Source: an uncultured Clostridia bacterium
GTDB taxonomy: Bacteria; Bacillota; Clostridia; Lachnospirales; Anaerotignaceae
Direction of reading: 5' to 3'
DNA length: 40,707 bases
Assembly (NCBI GenBank): GCA_944377425.1
Contig: CALWEX010000102.1
Span: 1-40,707, forward strand
The translations under genes and the position numbers were made by a program. How positions within the stretch are numbered: position 1 is the stretch's first letter; every line of letters begins with the position of its first letter. A model generated the notes under the pieces. That model was given only the letters and a program-made list of their open reading frames with translations, was not told where the DNA came from and searched no databases. Of the stretch, positions 33,983 through 40,707 are shown piece after piece.

Positions 33983-34055
33983 AAGGCTATGCAGATTTTA
34001 ACATAACCATAACATGTTTTCAACATTATACGTTAAATTAAATCTGTATAGCCTT
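33983..34055 (-). terminator. Large-loop inverted repeat between the glycosidase gene and glmM
   Basis: AAGGCTATGCAGATTT (33983-33998) and AAATCTGTATAGCCTT (34040-34055) pair over 16 bases (one G.T) around a 41-base loop. The minus strand then reads CTTAAGTTTTTATG, so it can act as a terminator for the glycosidase gene. The loop has its own small hairpin (ATGTT-GAA-AACAT). Confidence 0.7.
33995..34023 (-). promoter_or_regulatory. Candidate glmM promoter inside the inverted repeat
   Basis: Minus strand TTGAAA (34018-34023), 17-base spacer, TAAAAT (33995-34000). It lies in the loop and distal arm of the inverted repeat, about 70 bases before the glmM ATG. Confidence 0.5.
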
Positions 34056-34061
34056 GTAATT

Positions 34062-36866
34062 TTAATAAACGTCGCTTATCTGATATGAAATTTTATCTCC
34101 GCCTACTCTTAACTTAAGTATTCTAAAGTCACTGTTTATACTTCCGTCATTAAGCCAAAGCGAAGGAAGATTAATATACTGTATTCCGTCTTTTACACTA
34201 GTCCAGCACGCTGTAGATGATGAAGAAACAACCATTACATCTCTGCCAGCTTCTTCTATCTCTTTAAGTGCGCTCTTAAACAAATCTCCTTCCAATGGGT
34301 CACTGAAATTAGAAGGTGATGTATCCATAAAGAACACAACATATTTGTTAGGCGACATCATAACGTCGTTTTTAAATCTCTGCCACTGATCCCAGTTAGT
34401 GCTTTTAAATCCGCCGTTAACTGCAGTCATATTAACAAGTGTTACGTTATCTTTGTAATAAACTGAATATCCGTTCTGCCATCTTATAACCTCAATACTG
34501 TCACCAGTTGAAATATCACTTTTTCCGCCATAAATCGCTGTGTCAGCATTAGTCTGAAGAAGCTGGTGTATTTTGCTTCTTTCGCTGTCATATAATGCAG
34601 TATCACTTACATTTCCGCTAGATACGGTTCCTGCTATATTAATATAGTAGTATCCGTCCTCTTTTGTTACAAAGTCAGCGTCGGAAACAGACTGAGCTTT
34701 AGGCACATCAACATTTGCCTCTATAGGATATACTCCCCTTAAATCATCAAAATACATTGCCTGCTGGTCTGTATTTGTATTCGTTAATGCTGCCACATAA
34801 ATAGTATTAAGAGTAATTGGATAAGCTACTCCGTCTGGAATATCAGCAGTTGCGTCCTGCCAACCCTGCCAATTTACATCTCTTGAAAAATCTATTACAC
34901 TTTCTGTACCATTTGCATCTGTAATTTTAGCTCTTACCCATTGGCCAGTGCCATTTCCGTATATCTTTAATTTAAGCTTTGATGGACTTCCAGCAATAGG
35001 CTGAGGATTTACAAAGTTAAGATATGCTGCCTGTGTTTCCTCTGACTGCTTAAAGTAATAGCTTAAGCCAAGACCTGTAGCTCCGTCTGTAAAGTTTTTC
35101 TTAGAAAGGCCGGCAATACCCTGAATATCAGTTGGATATGATGTAAAGTTAAGATATTGAATATTCTCGAAAGAGTCAATCTGTTTATCTTCACTTCCTA
35201 CTGCTACCTCAACATAACATGTATTGCCTGCATAAGAGCATGTTATATATCCGCTGCCCTTTTCAGCTGCTGAATAAACATTACCACTCATTGTGCCGAA
35301 TGTTGTATCATACTGAGCAATATTTGTAATGTCCATACTGCTGCCGGATGATGTATGTGCTGTTACTTTAATTTCTTTGCTCTCTCCAGGTTCTAATGAA
35401 ATCTGAGACATCTCAGGAGAAATACTTGTTACATAATCAAGGCTTAACTGGCAAGTTTTAGTTATGCCGTTATAAGTAACAGTTATATTTGTGTTTTCTG
35501 CAGCTCCATAAGTATATGTATTGCCGTTAAATACGCCTGAGTTGTCGTCTGATGTAAACTGAATCTGTTCTGTAGGTATAGCAATTTTATGAAGGTTTTC
35601 GTCATAGCCTTCTACTGTAAATGTCACATGTCCACCTGGAACAGCCACATCGCTTGAAGGAGTAACTTCAAGTGTTGTTACATTTCCAACAGGGCTGTTG
35701 TCAAAAATACCTACAGCAGTCATAACAGCTCTTGCCGTGCCTTCTGCTGGTGAGTTTACTATTTCAACATTGCCTGAATCTGCATTTTTAATAGCCATTG
35801 TAGATGAGCCGCCTCCGTCTAAGTTAAGACCATAATAACAGCCTTCATCTTTTAAAATCTGTATAGCCTCGTCTACATCGGCGCCTATGCTTACATTATT
35901 TCCGTTGCTTCTTTTACCATCTATTACAATAAGCTTTAATGTGTTTTGATCCTGAGAAAGACCAAGGAGCGTTCTTGGCTGACGTCCTGAAGCCATTTCG
36001 CCTATATCTGCAGGCTTAACACCGTTATTAAGTATAACACCGCCGCCGGAAATAGCTGTTTGAATATTTTCCAAATCAAATGTTGAAGTTATATTTACTT
36101 TTACACTCTGACCAACTGCTAAGTACGGCAGATATGCGTCAGCATATTCTGAGCTTAAAACAACTAAATATCCATCATCAGGCACATTTACAGTTTCGCC
36201 TTTTTGAGATATATAAGTAATGTGGTCACCTTCAACTTTTAATTTAACAAGGTTAGGAAATCTCGCATCTAAAGACGATGTATTTTCACATGCATTTTTA
36301 TCCAAATATACCGGATAAACCATTTGTGTTATTTTGTTAATGCTGGCAAACTCAAAATAGTCTTTTCCCTCAACATTAAATATCATTGTTGTTTTAAAAT
36401 AGTCGAACATGGCATTGCCGTTATTATCAACAAAATATGTTCCAAACTGGTTTGAATTAATGTTTTTATCTGTATCGATTGAGATTATATCTCCTCTTGA
36501 TATTTCAGGGCCAAAAGATGCAGAATACTTACTTGTCATTCCAAAGTATGCAGAGTTAACACCTGCTACAGCAGAATTGTCAGAAACAATTTTATCCACA
36601 GTCTCTCTTAAACCCAGCTCTTTTTTAGAGTCAATAGGCTCAACTTCTATGTTAGGATTTGTTAAATCAGCTGTAAGAACATAAATATCAAGCCAGCCTT
36701 CAGTTGTAAGTCTGTGCTTTACTTTATAATCAATTCCTTTGGCCAGAACTTCTTCTGTTACCTGCTCATACAGACTCTGAGCTGCAAATACAGGAAATGA
36801 AGAAAAAACTGCTCCGGCTATAATTCCGGCAAATAAAAGCTTTTTTAGTGAAACCAATTTTTTCAA
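34062..36866 (-). CDS. Secreted multi-domain phosphodiester glycosidase (NAGPA/DUF2233) protein
   Basis: A 934-residue exported protein. Seen: a signal peptide (about 1-28, ending FPVFAA), then a NAGPA-type phosphodiester glycosidase domain to about 395. Its motifs are AVAGVNSAYFG, ISGGGVILNNGV, RQPRTLLGLSQDQNTLKLIV and YYGLNLDGGGSSTM. Next come bacterial Ig-like segments (about 400-555) and a jelly-roll, carbohydrate-binding-like region (about 570-725). The C-terminal part (MSPNKYVVFFMDTSPSNF, DVMVVSSSS) resembles a metallophosphatase-associated fold but lacks clear metal motifs. The family cleaves sugar-phosphodiester bonds; a wall or exopolysaccharide substrate is inferred. It follows the small secreted gene by 35 bases, so one operon. 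Confidence 0.88.
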   Translation of the reverse strand: MKKLVSLKKLLFAGIIAGAVFSSFPVFAAQSLYEQVTEEVLAKGIDYKVKHRLTTEGWLDIYVLTADLTNPNIEVEPIDSKKELGLRETVDKIVSDNSAVAGVNSAYFGMTSKYSASFGPEISRGDIISIDTDKNINSNQFGTYFVDNNGNAMFDYFKTTMIFNVEGKDYFEFASINKITQMVYPVYLDKNACENTSSLDARFPNLVKLKVEGDHITYISQKGETVNVPDDGYLVVLSSEYADAYLPYLAVGQSVKVNITSTFDLENIQTAISGGGVILNNGVKPADIGEMASGRQPRTLLGLSQDQNTLKLIVIDGKRSNGNNVSIGADVDEAIQILKDEGCYYGLNLDGGGSSTMAIKNADSGNVEIVNSPAEGTARAVMTAVGIFDNSPVGNVTTLEVTPSSDVAVPGGHVTFTVEGYDENLHKIAIPTEQIQFTSDDNSGVFNGNTYTYGAAENTNITVTYNGITKTCQLSLDYVTSISPEMSQISLEPGESKEIKVTAHTSSGSSMDITNIAQYDTTFGTMSGNVYSAAEKGSGYITCSYAGNTCYVEVAVGSEDKQIDSFENIQYLNFTSYPTDIQGIAGLSKKNFTDGATGLGLSYYFKQSEETQAAYLNFVNPQPIAGSPSKLKLKIYGNGTGQWVRAKITDANGTESVIDFSRDVNWQGWQDATADIPDGVAYPITLNTIYVAALTNTNTDQQAMYFDDLRGVYPIEANVDVPKAQSVSDADFVTKEDGYYYINIAGTVSSGNVSDTALYDSERSKIHQLLQTNADTAIYGGKSDISTGDSIEVIRWQNGYSVYYKDNVTLVNMTAVNGGFKSTNWDQWQRFKNDVMMSPNKYVVFFMDTSPSNFSDPLEGDLFKSALKEIEEAGRDVMVVSSSSTACWTSVKDGIQYINLPSLWLNDGSINSDFRILKLRVGGDKISYQISDVY

Positions 36867-36901
36867 TTTGCAAATCTCTCCCTTAAATTACTTAAGGCAA
36901 G

Positions 36902-37384
36902 TTACTTAATTGTATACCCGCCTTTTACAATAAACCATGCTTCTTCAGAAGTTACGGCAGCACCCCTTCCATCATCCCTTGAAACAATAAGCAGATGATT
37001 AGCCGTAAGGCTTTGGCCGTTATAGTACTCCTGACCTGATGTAACATCTATAATTCCGTCAGTGCTTTCTGTATAAGATAAAGCCGAACCGCTTCTTAAT
37101 ATTATTTCAGAGCCGCCTTTTCCCAGCAAAATTTGTCCTTTTTGCAGCGAAACTGGCTCATAACCGCCGCTTGTTCCTGTCTGCATAGACAAACTTCCAC
37201 TATCTTGGCTGCCGTTTACAATGTTAAGCACGTTAGCCATAGCTGTATCAACATAACTCTTTGTAACAAGTGGGTCGCCGCTTGAACCTGCGCTGTCAGA
37301 TGACGCACTGGCTGTATACATAAACGAACAGGCTGCTACGACAAGCGCAGCAGCAAATGCCGCTGATTTAATTCTGCTATTCAT
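36902..37384 (-). CDS. Small secreted protein, unknown function
   Basis: A 160-residue protein with a signal peptide (about 1-27, ending TASAS). Ser/Gly-rich sequence follows, then a compact C-terminal domain: PVSLQKGQILLGKGGSEIILRSG, ALSYTESTDGIIDVTSGQEY, NHLLIVSRDDGRGAAVTS and AWFIVKGGYTIK. Similar small exported proteins are common in Clostridia next to surface or wall proteins, but I know no function. It starts the operon with the large secreted glycosidase gene. The GGGGG ribosome binding site is rather far (about 11 bases) from the ATG. A promoter lies at 37464-37491. Confidence 0.82.
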   Translation of the reverse strand: MNSRIKSAAFAAALVVAACSFMYTASASSDSAGSSGDPLVTKSYVDTAMANVLNIVNGSQDSGSLSMQTGTSGGYEPVSLQKGQILLGKGGSEIILRSGSALSYTESTDGIIDVTSGQEYYNGQSLTANHLLIVSRDDGRGAAVTSEEAWFIVKGGYTIK

Positions 37385-37463
37385 TAACTACACGTCCCCC
37401 TCACTTAATATATTTTGGTCTTTATTTATTATTTGACCAAACCACTTAAATCTTTATTAGCGC

Positions 37464-37491
37464 ATTGTAGTTATTTTATCACACATGTCAA
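37464..37491 (-). promoter_or_regulatory. Promoter of the secreted-protein/glycosidase operon
   Basis: Minus strand TTGACA (37486-37491), 16-base spacer, TACAAT (37464-37469), 79 bases before the ATG. Confidence 0.65.
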
Positions 37492-37545
37492 AACATTTCG
37501 ACAATGTTCATTATTTGTTAATAATACTGTAACTTAAGCGTAAAC

Positions 37546-38490
37546 TTAATTATTAAAAAATACGTCAAGAGCCGAGCCGCCCATATATCCGCAAAGCTGG
37601 GATTGGCAGTAGCCTTCTTCACGCATGTAGTTTTCTATATAATCACGAACATACCAATTGCTCCTGCCCCAGTTGGCAAAAAGCGTGTTTTCTTTAGGCG
37701 CTCTTGAAACTATTCTTTCTAAATACTGCTTATGTGAAAGATATCTTATAAAAGTGGCTGTTCTTTTTGCGTATTCATCTAAAGAACATATTTCAAATTC
37801 GCCATTTTTATACTGCTTGGCCATAACAGTATTTTCTGCTATATATAACGAATGGAGCTTAACAAAATCCACACCTAAAACAGAAATTATTTTAGCCCCT
37901 TCTATACAGTCTGTAATATCATCCCATGGCAGATTAAGTATCATGTGCACACATGTTTTAAAACCATATTTCTTTATTTTCAAAACAGCCTCTATAAACT
38001 CTGCTAAAGTATGGCCCCTGTTTATTTTATTAAGCGTGTGGTAATTAACACTTTGAAGCCCAAGCTCTATTGTAATTTCTATGTTTTTATCACCCGATAT
38101 ATTCTTTAATATATCAAGATATTCTTCTCTAATGCAGTCAGGTCTTGTAGATAATGCAATCTCAACTATCCCTTCTTCACATGCTTCATACATATATTTT
38201 TCAAACATGTCTAAAGGAAGATAGGTGTTGGTAAAATTTTGAAAATATGCGGTAAATTTATCAGCTTTATATTTCTTTCCTATATATTCCTTGTTCTTGG
38301 CAATTTGTTCCTTAACAGAAAAAATGCCGGATAAATTATCAAATCCGGCACCTTTTTCATCGCAATAAGTACAACCTTTCAAACCGCCTTGCCTGTTGGG
38401 GCATGAAACTGGAATATTAACTGGCAGTTTATAAACTCTGCATCCAAAATGATTTTTTAAATAATCAGAGTATCTGTTGTATATATCCAT
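37546..38490 (-). CDS. YhcC-type radical SAM protein (TIGR01212)
   Basis: A 314-residue radical SAM protein. Seen: Cys30-x9-Cys40-x2-Cys43 in SCPNRQGGLKGCTYC, the wide first spacing found in the YhcC/Elp3-like group, AYFQNFTNTYLPL, EIALSTRPDCI, ELGLQSVNYHTLNKINRGH and HMILNLPWDD. Family members bind a [4Fe-4S] cluster and S-adenosylmethionine; the target of YhcC proteins is not established. It starts two bases after the small P-loop gene, so the two form an operon with a promoter at 38938-38966. Confidence 0.92.
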   Translation of the reverse strand: MDIYNRYSDYLKNHFGCRVYKLPVNIPVSCPNRQGGLKGCTYCDEKGAGFDNLSGIFSVKEQIAKNKEYIGKKYKADKFTAYFQNFTNTYLPLDMFEKYMYEACEEGIVEIALSTRPDCIREEYLDILKNISGDKNIEITIELGLQSVNYHTLNKINRGHTLAEFIEAVLKIKKYGFKTCVHMILNLPWDDITDCIEGAKIISVLGVDFVKLHSLYIAENTVMAKQYKNGEFEICSLDEYAKRTATFIRYLSHKQYLERIVSRAPKENTLFANWGRSNWYVRDYIENYMREEGYCQSQLCGYMGGSALDVFFNN

Positions 38491-38492
38491 AA

Positions 38493-38903
38493 TTATATAA
38501 TGTATTTTTTAACCTCTTCAGGAAGAGTTTCTGGTTTAGAACTGATTATGAATACAAAATCTACGCTGTTTTCTTTGGAAAGATTTTCAATTTCGCTGAT
38601 AAATTCCTTAATACCATCATTTGTAAGTTCTTTAACAATATTGTGAAGACCATCAATATAAATCTGCTCTATATCGCTGTCCTGTGAAAGAATACCGCAA
38701 ATGAAACCGAAGAATATCTTCTGATCACTCATAACAAAATTTGTTTTAACAAAACGAATGTTATAATGTAAATCATACATGTGTCTGTTATCGTCATCAA
38801 TAAAAACAACATGTCCCTTTGATGTTTTTCCGGCATCATTTGCCATTTCTAAAAGTCTTTTTGTTTTACCTTCGCCTTTTTCGCCCGCAAGTATCTGTAT
38901 CAT
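38493..38903 (-). CDS. Small P-loop ATP-binding protein of unknown function
   Basis: 136 residues. Seen: Walker A GEKGEGKT at 7-14 and a Walker-B-like IEQIYIDGL with the acidic residue, then a helical C-terminus with FVFIISSKPETLP (a sensor-like strand). It is about half the size of most P-loop NTPases, with no added domain. The ATG has GGGGGAG six bases upstream. It is the first gene of a two-gene operon with the YhcC-type radical SAM protein. The link is positional only; ATP binding is predicted, function unknown. Confidence 0.82.
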   Translation of the reverse strand: MIQILAGEKGEGKTKRLLEMANDAGKTSKGHVVFIDDDNRHMYDLHYNIRFVKTNFVMSDQKIFFGFICGILSQDSDIEQIYIDGLHNIVKELTNDGIKEFISEIENLSKENSVDFVFIISSKPETLPEEVKKYII

Positions 38904-38937
38904 AAAAAACTCCCCCTTATCTGGATATGTTTATTTT

Positions 38938-38966
38938 ATTATACAACATAAAAGTTTTTTGCTCAA
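38938..38966 (-). promoter_or_regulatory. Promoter of the P-loop/radical SAM operon
   Basis: Minus strand TTGAGC (38961-38966), 17-base spacer, TATAAT (38938-38943). Confidence 0.75.
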
Positions 38967-39093
38967 CCAGAAAAGCGATATACTTTTATATTATTATATT
39001 TATATTATTCTGCAAATCATTCAAAAATCCTTCTAAAAGCAATCAATTTTTTAATAAATAATGTAAATTAAGCAAAAGCAACTATAATTTGTG

Positions 39094-39122
39094 TTGACTC
39101 TAAGACAAATTAAACATATTAT
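39094..39122 (+). promoter_or_regulatory. Promoter of the CDF gene
   Basis: TTGACT (39094-39099), 17-base spacer, TATTAT (39117-39122), 44 bases before the ATG. Confidence 0.7.
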
Positions 39123-39166
39123 ATATAGAAAACTTAATTTACATTTCATCTTAGGAGGTCTTTTTT

Positions 39167-40048
39167 ATGGACAGCGATGAACGGTTATTAGTGGTTAACC
39201 GTGTAGGCAAAACAACAATTATAGCAAATGTAGTGCTTTCAGTATTTAAAATTGTATCCGGAATTATAGCCCGAAGCGGTGCAATGGTGGCAGACGGAAT
39301 ACATACTCTGTCAGACGTTGTTACAACTATAGCGGTTATGATAGGCATGAAATTATCAACTAAGCCAGATGATAGTGACCACCCTTATGGCCATGAAAAA
39401 ATAGAAGCTGTTGTATCAAAGCTTTTAGCTATACTTCTTGCCATAACCGCAATAGGCATAGGTTACAGCGGTATAAAAAATATAATACACAGTGACTTTA
39501 CACGCCCTGGTATGCTGGCTTTAGTTGCGGCAGTAATATCCATTGCTGTTAAAGAATGGATGTATCATTATACTGTAAGAGCTGCAAAAAAAATAGACAG
39601 TCCGTCTTTAAAAGCCGATGCATGGCATCACAGAAGCGATGCTTTTTCTTCTGTAGGCACATTAATTGGTATAGGCGGTGCCATAGCTGGAATTGAAATT
39701 CTCGACCCTATTGCATCTATAGCAGTATGTGTAATGATAATTCGAGTAAGTGTTGAAATATATATCCAGGCATACAATCAGCTGATAGACAAAGCCGCCA
39801 GTCAAGAAGATATAAATAAAATTAAAGAAATTATATCCGGTGTTAAAGGTGTGTACTGTATAGACGATATTAAAACAAGAATTCACGGCCCACGTATATT
39901 TGTTGATGTTGAAATATCTGTTGATGGAAACTTAACAGTTTACGAAGGCCACCAAATAGCACAGGAAGTACATGATAAAATCGAATCCAATATGCCAGAT
40001 GTTAAGCATTGTATGGTTCATGTAAACCCATATTTTAAGCTTAATTAA
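39167..40048 (+). CDS. Cation diffusion facilitator family metal exporter
   Basis: A 293-residue CDF transporter with six membrane segments. Seen: metal-site motifs in MVADGIHTLSDVV (helix 2) and DAWHHRSDAFSS (helix 5), the loop HPYGHEKIEAV and a C-terminal cytoplasmic domain (from about 205) with VDVEISVDGNLTVYEGH and KHCMVHVNPY. Members export Zn, Mn, Fe, Co or Cd by proton antiport. The His/Asp pattern in helix 5 leans to Zn or Fe/Mn but is not decisive. The ATG has AGGAGGT eight bases upstream. Monocistronic. Confidence 0.95.
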   Translation: MDSDERLLVVNRVGKTTIIANVVLSVFKIVSGIIARSGAMVADGIHTLSDVVTTIAVMIGMKLSTKPDDSDHPYGHEKIEAVVSKLLAILLAITAIGIGYSGIKNIIHSDFTRPGMLALVAAVISIAVKEWMYHYTVRAAKKIDSPSLKADAWHHRSDAFSSVGTLIGIGGAIAGIEILDPIASIAVCVMIIRVSVEIYIQAYNQLIDKAASQEDINKIKEIISGVKGVYCIDDIKTRIHGPRIFVDVEISVDGNLTVYEGHQIAQEVHDKIESNMPDVKHCMVHVNPYFKLN

Positions 40049-40071
40049 TCATTAACACATATATTTAATAA

Positions 40072-40113
40072 AAAAAGCCTTCATTAACTTTAATAAAGTT
40101 TGAAGGCTTTTTT
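40072..40113. terminator. Bidirectional terminator
   Basis: AAAAAGCCTTC and GAAGGCTTTTT form a stem, with an inner AACTTT/AAAGTT stem and T-runs on both strands, between the convergent CDF and TIGR04076 genes. Confidence 0.88.
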
Positions 40114-40131
40114 ATATTTATCTATTAAATT

Positions 40132-40476
40132 TTATCGTACTGGTACATAGTCTATTTGCGACTTTTCTTCTGTAGCCTCTAACTTAAAAATAACTGGTCT
40201 TAAGCCATCGTTGCAGCTGCAAATGGCAACACCGGGTTTTCTAATCCAATCGCCATAATAGAATAAATCTTTGCCTGAGGCATGAGCAAGAGCAAATACA
40301 TACTGATAAATAGCTTTCCATGCTTCATCACAAAATCCCTCTGGTTTTGAATAATCAGCATAAAACACTTGTCCTTTTCTCATCATAGGACAAGCTGTAA
40401 GGCCTTCAGCTCCATACTCTTGTGCCAATTCTTTGTCTAACGTAGTTTTTAAAACCGTAATTTTAACCTTATTCAT
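40132..40476 (-). CDS. TIGR04076 family protein
   Basis: A 114-residue conserved protein of the TIGR04076 family. Seen: the opening KVKITVLKTTLDKELAQEYG, LTACPMMRKGQVFYADYSKP, GFCDEAWKAIYQYVFALAHA and PGVAICSCNDGLRPVIF. The four conserved cysteines suggest metal or redox chemistry, but the function is unknown. The ATG has GGGAG seven bases upstream. It is a single-gene unit with a promoter at 40499-40527 and ends at the shared terminator. Confidence 0.92.
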   Translation of the reverse strand: MNKVKITVLKTTLDKELAQEYGAEGLTACPMMRKGQVFYADYSKPEGFCDEAWKAIYQYVFALAHASGKDLFYYGDWIRKPGVAICSCNDGLRPVIFKLEATEEKSQIDYVPVR

Positions 40477-40498
40477 TTCATCACTCCCTATAATCTAT

Positions 40499-40527
40499 AT
40501 TATTTCATTTTGTTAATATACAGTCAA
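40499..40527 (-). promoter_or_regulatory. Promoter of the TIGR04076 gene
   Basis: Minus strand TTGACT (40522-40527), 17-base spacer, AATAAT (40499-40504). A TAATAT two bases on is an alternative -10 box. Confidence 0.55.
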
Positions 40528-40611
40528 GTTAATTGAATTATATAAGTATTTGCAAATAAAAAACCTGTTCAGCTTTATAGATGAGGTGACCCCAAAAAGT
40601 TAGACTTTTTA

Positions 40612-40640
40612 AGCGTAGCAGTTTTAATAACTGCTGCGCT
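40612..40640 (+). terminator. Hairpin near the IS end
   Basis: AGCGTAGCAGTT and AACTGCTGCGCT form a 12-bp stem (one G.T), followed by GTTTTTAT on the plus strand. It would stop transcription entering the element from outside. Confidence 0.55.
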
Positions 40641-40644
40641 GTTT

Positions 40645-40707
40645 TTATGAAGTTAAGGCAGACAGCCTATATTCTACAGGACTCATCCAACCAAGTTTTT
40701 GTCTAAT
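40645..40707 (-). CDS. IS3-family transposase OrfB, last 20 codons
   Basis: Reading leftward from the window edge, the frame encodes IRQKLGWMSPVEYRLSALTS then TAA. This is the usual C-terminus of IS3-family OrfB (DDE integrase-like) transposases. The catalytic part lies beyond the window, so it cannot be told whether the gene is intact. Confidence 0.88.
   Translation of the reverse strand: MRQKLGWMSPVEYRLSALTS

Larger units (their letters stand above)
40587..40707 (-). mobile_element. IS3-family insertion sequence, terminal part only
   Basis: The 3' end of an IS3-type element enters from the right edge. The outer end reads TGACCCCAAAAAGTTAGAC, the typical terminal repeat of IS3/IS150-like elements, followed by a short hairpin and the end of the transposase gene. 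The other end and the target duplication are outside the window. Confidence 0.88.

Noticed and set aside
38968..39090. Possible small RNA or ORF in the AT-rich gap before the CDF gene
   Set aside because: Only short frames without ribosome binding sites and no stable hairpin; the two divergent promoters account for the region.

Overview
The window is a compact, AT-rich stretch of a spore-forming, low-GC Clostridia chromosome. I would guess a Lachnospirales-type gut anaerobe, but the rank below class is uncertain. Support comes from a full-length spoIVA, strong AGGAGG-type ribosome binding sites, a leucine T-box, a yjdF riboswitch, and many oxygen-independent enzymes and short Gram-positive operons. 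Apart from an IS3-type element cut off by the right edge, it looks like core and light-accessory chromosome. I saw no prophage, CRISPR array, tRNA or rRNA.

Layout. 1-3.1 kb: a MoxR-type AAA ATPase (cut by the left edge), a secreted GHL10 glycoside-hydrolase-like protein and a small membrane protein. 3.1-10.4 kb: spoIVA with its own candidate sigma-E promoter, preceded by a tight operon recD2 - comF - patatin - plsC - ComEC-like MBL lipoprotein. 10.5-11.2 kb: bioY with a BirA box on its promoter. 11.3-15 kb: an operon (acetyltransferase, Isf-like iron-sulfur flavoprotein, cyclophilin-like lipoprotein, alpha/beta hydrolase) divergent from a LysR regulator, with two LysR-type dyads between them. 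15-18.5 kb: a small helical protein with a damaged or unusual start, TspO, a DJ-1/PfpI protein, a DUF1836 regulator and a TauE/SafE exporter.

18.5-24.5 kb is the most distinctive region. A divergent PLP lyase, an MFS transporter and a sodium:solute symporter form a leftward operon. Facing it are a MerR regulator and a type I asparaginase. The lyase promoter has the 19-base spacer typical of MerR-controlled promoters, which ties regulator and operon together. Both the MerR gene and the symporter gene carry a single-base frameshift, so this sulfur/amino-acid locus is either decaying or affected by sequence errors. A third single-base anomaly sits at about 15.06 kb.

24.5-34 kb is housekeeping: T-box-leuS, a SulP anion transporter, yjdF with its riboswitch, glyA, a MATE exporter and glmM. 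34-40.5 kb: a large secreted phosphodiester glycosidase with a small secreted partner, a YhcC-type radical SAM protein with a small P-loop protein, a CDF metal exporter and a TIGR04076 protein. The window ends inside the 3' end of an IS3-family element.

I did not find a clearly new system. The best candidates for a second look are the MerR/PLP-lyase/MFS/SSS/asparaginase locus, the promoter buried in a large inverted repeat before glmM, and the gene without a normal start at 15.06 kb.
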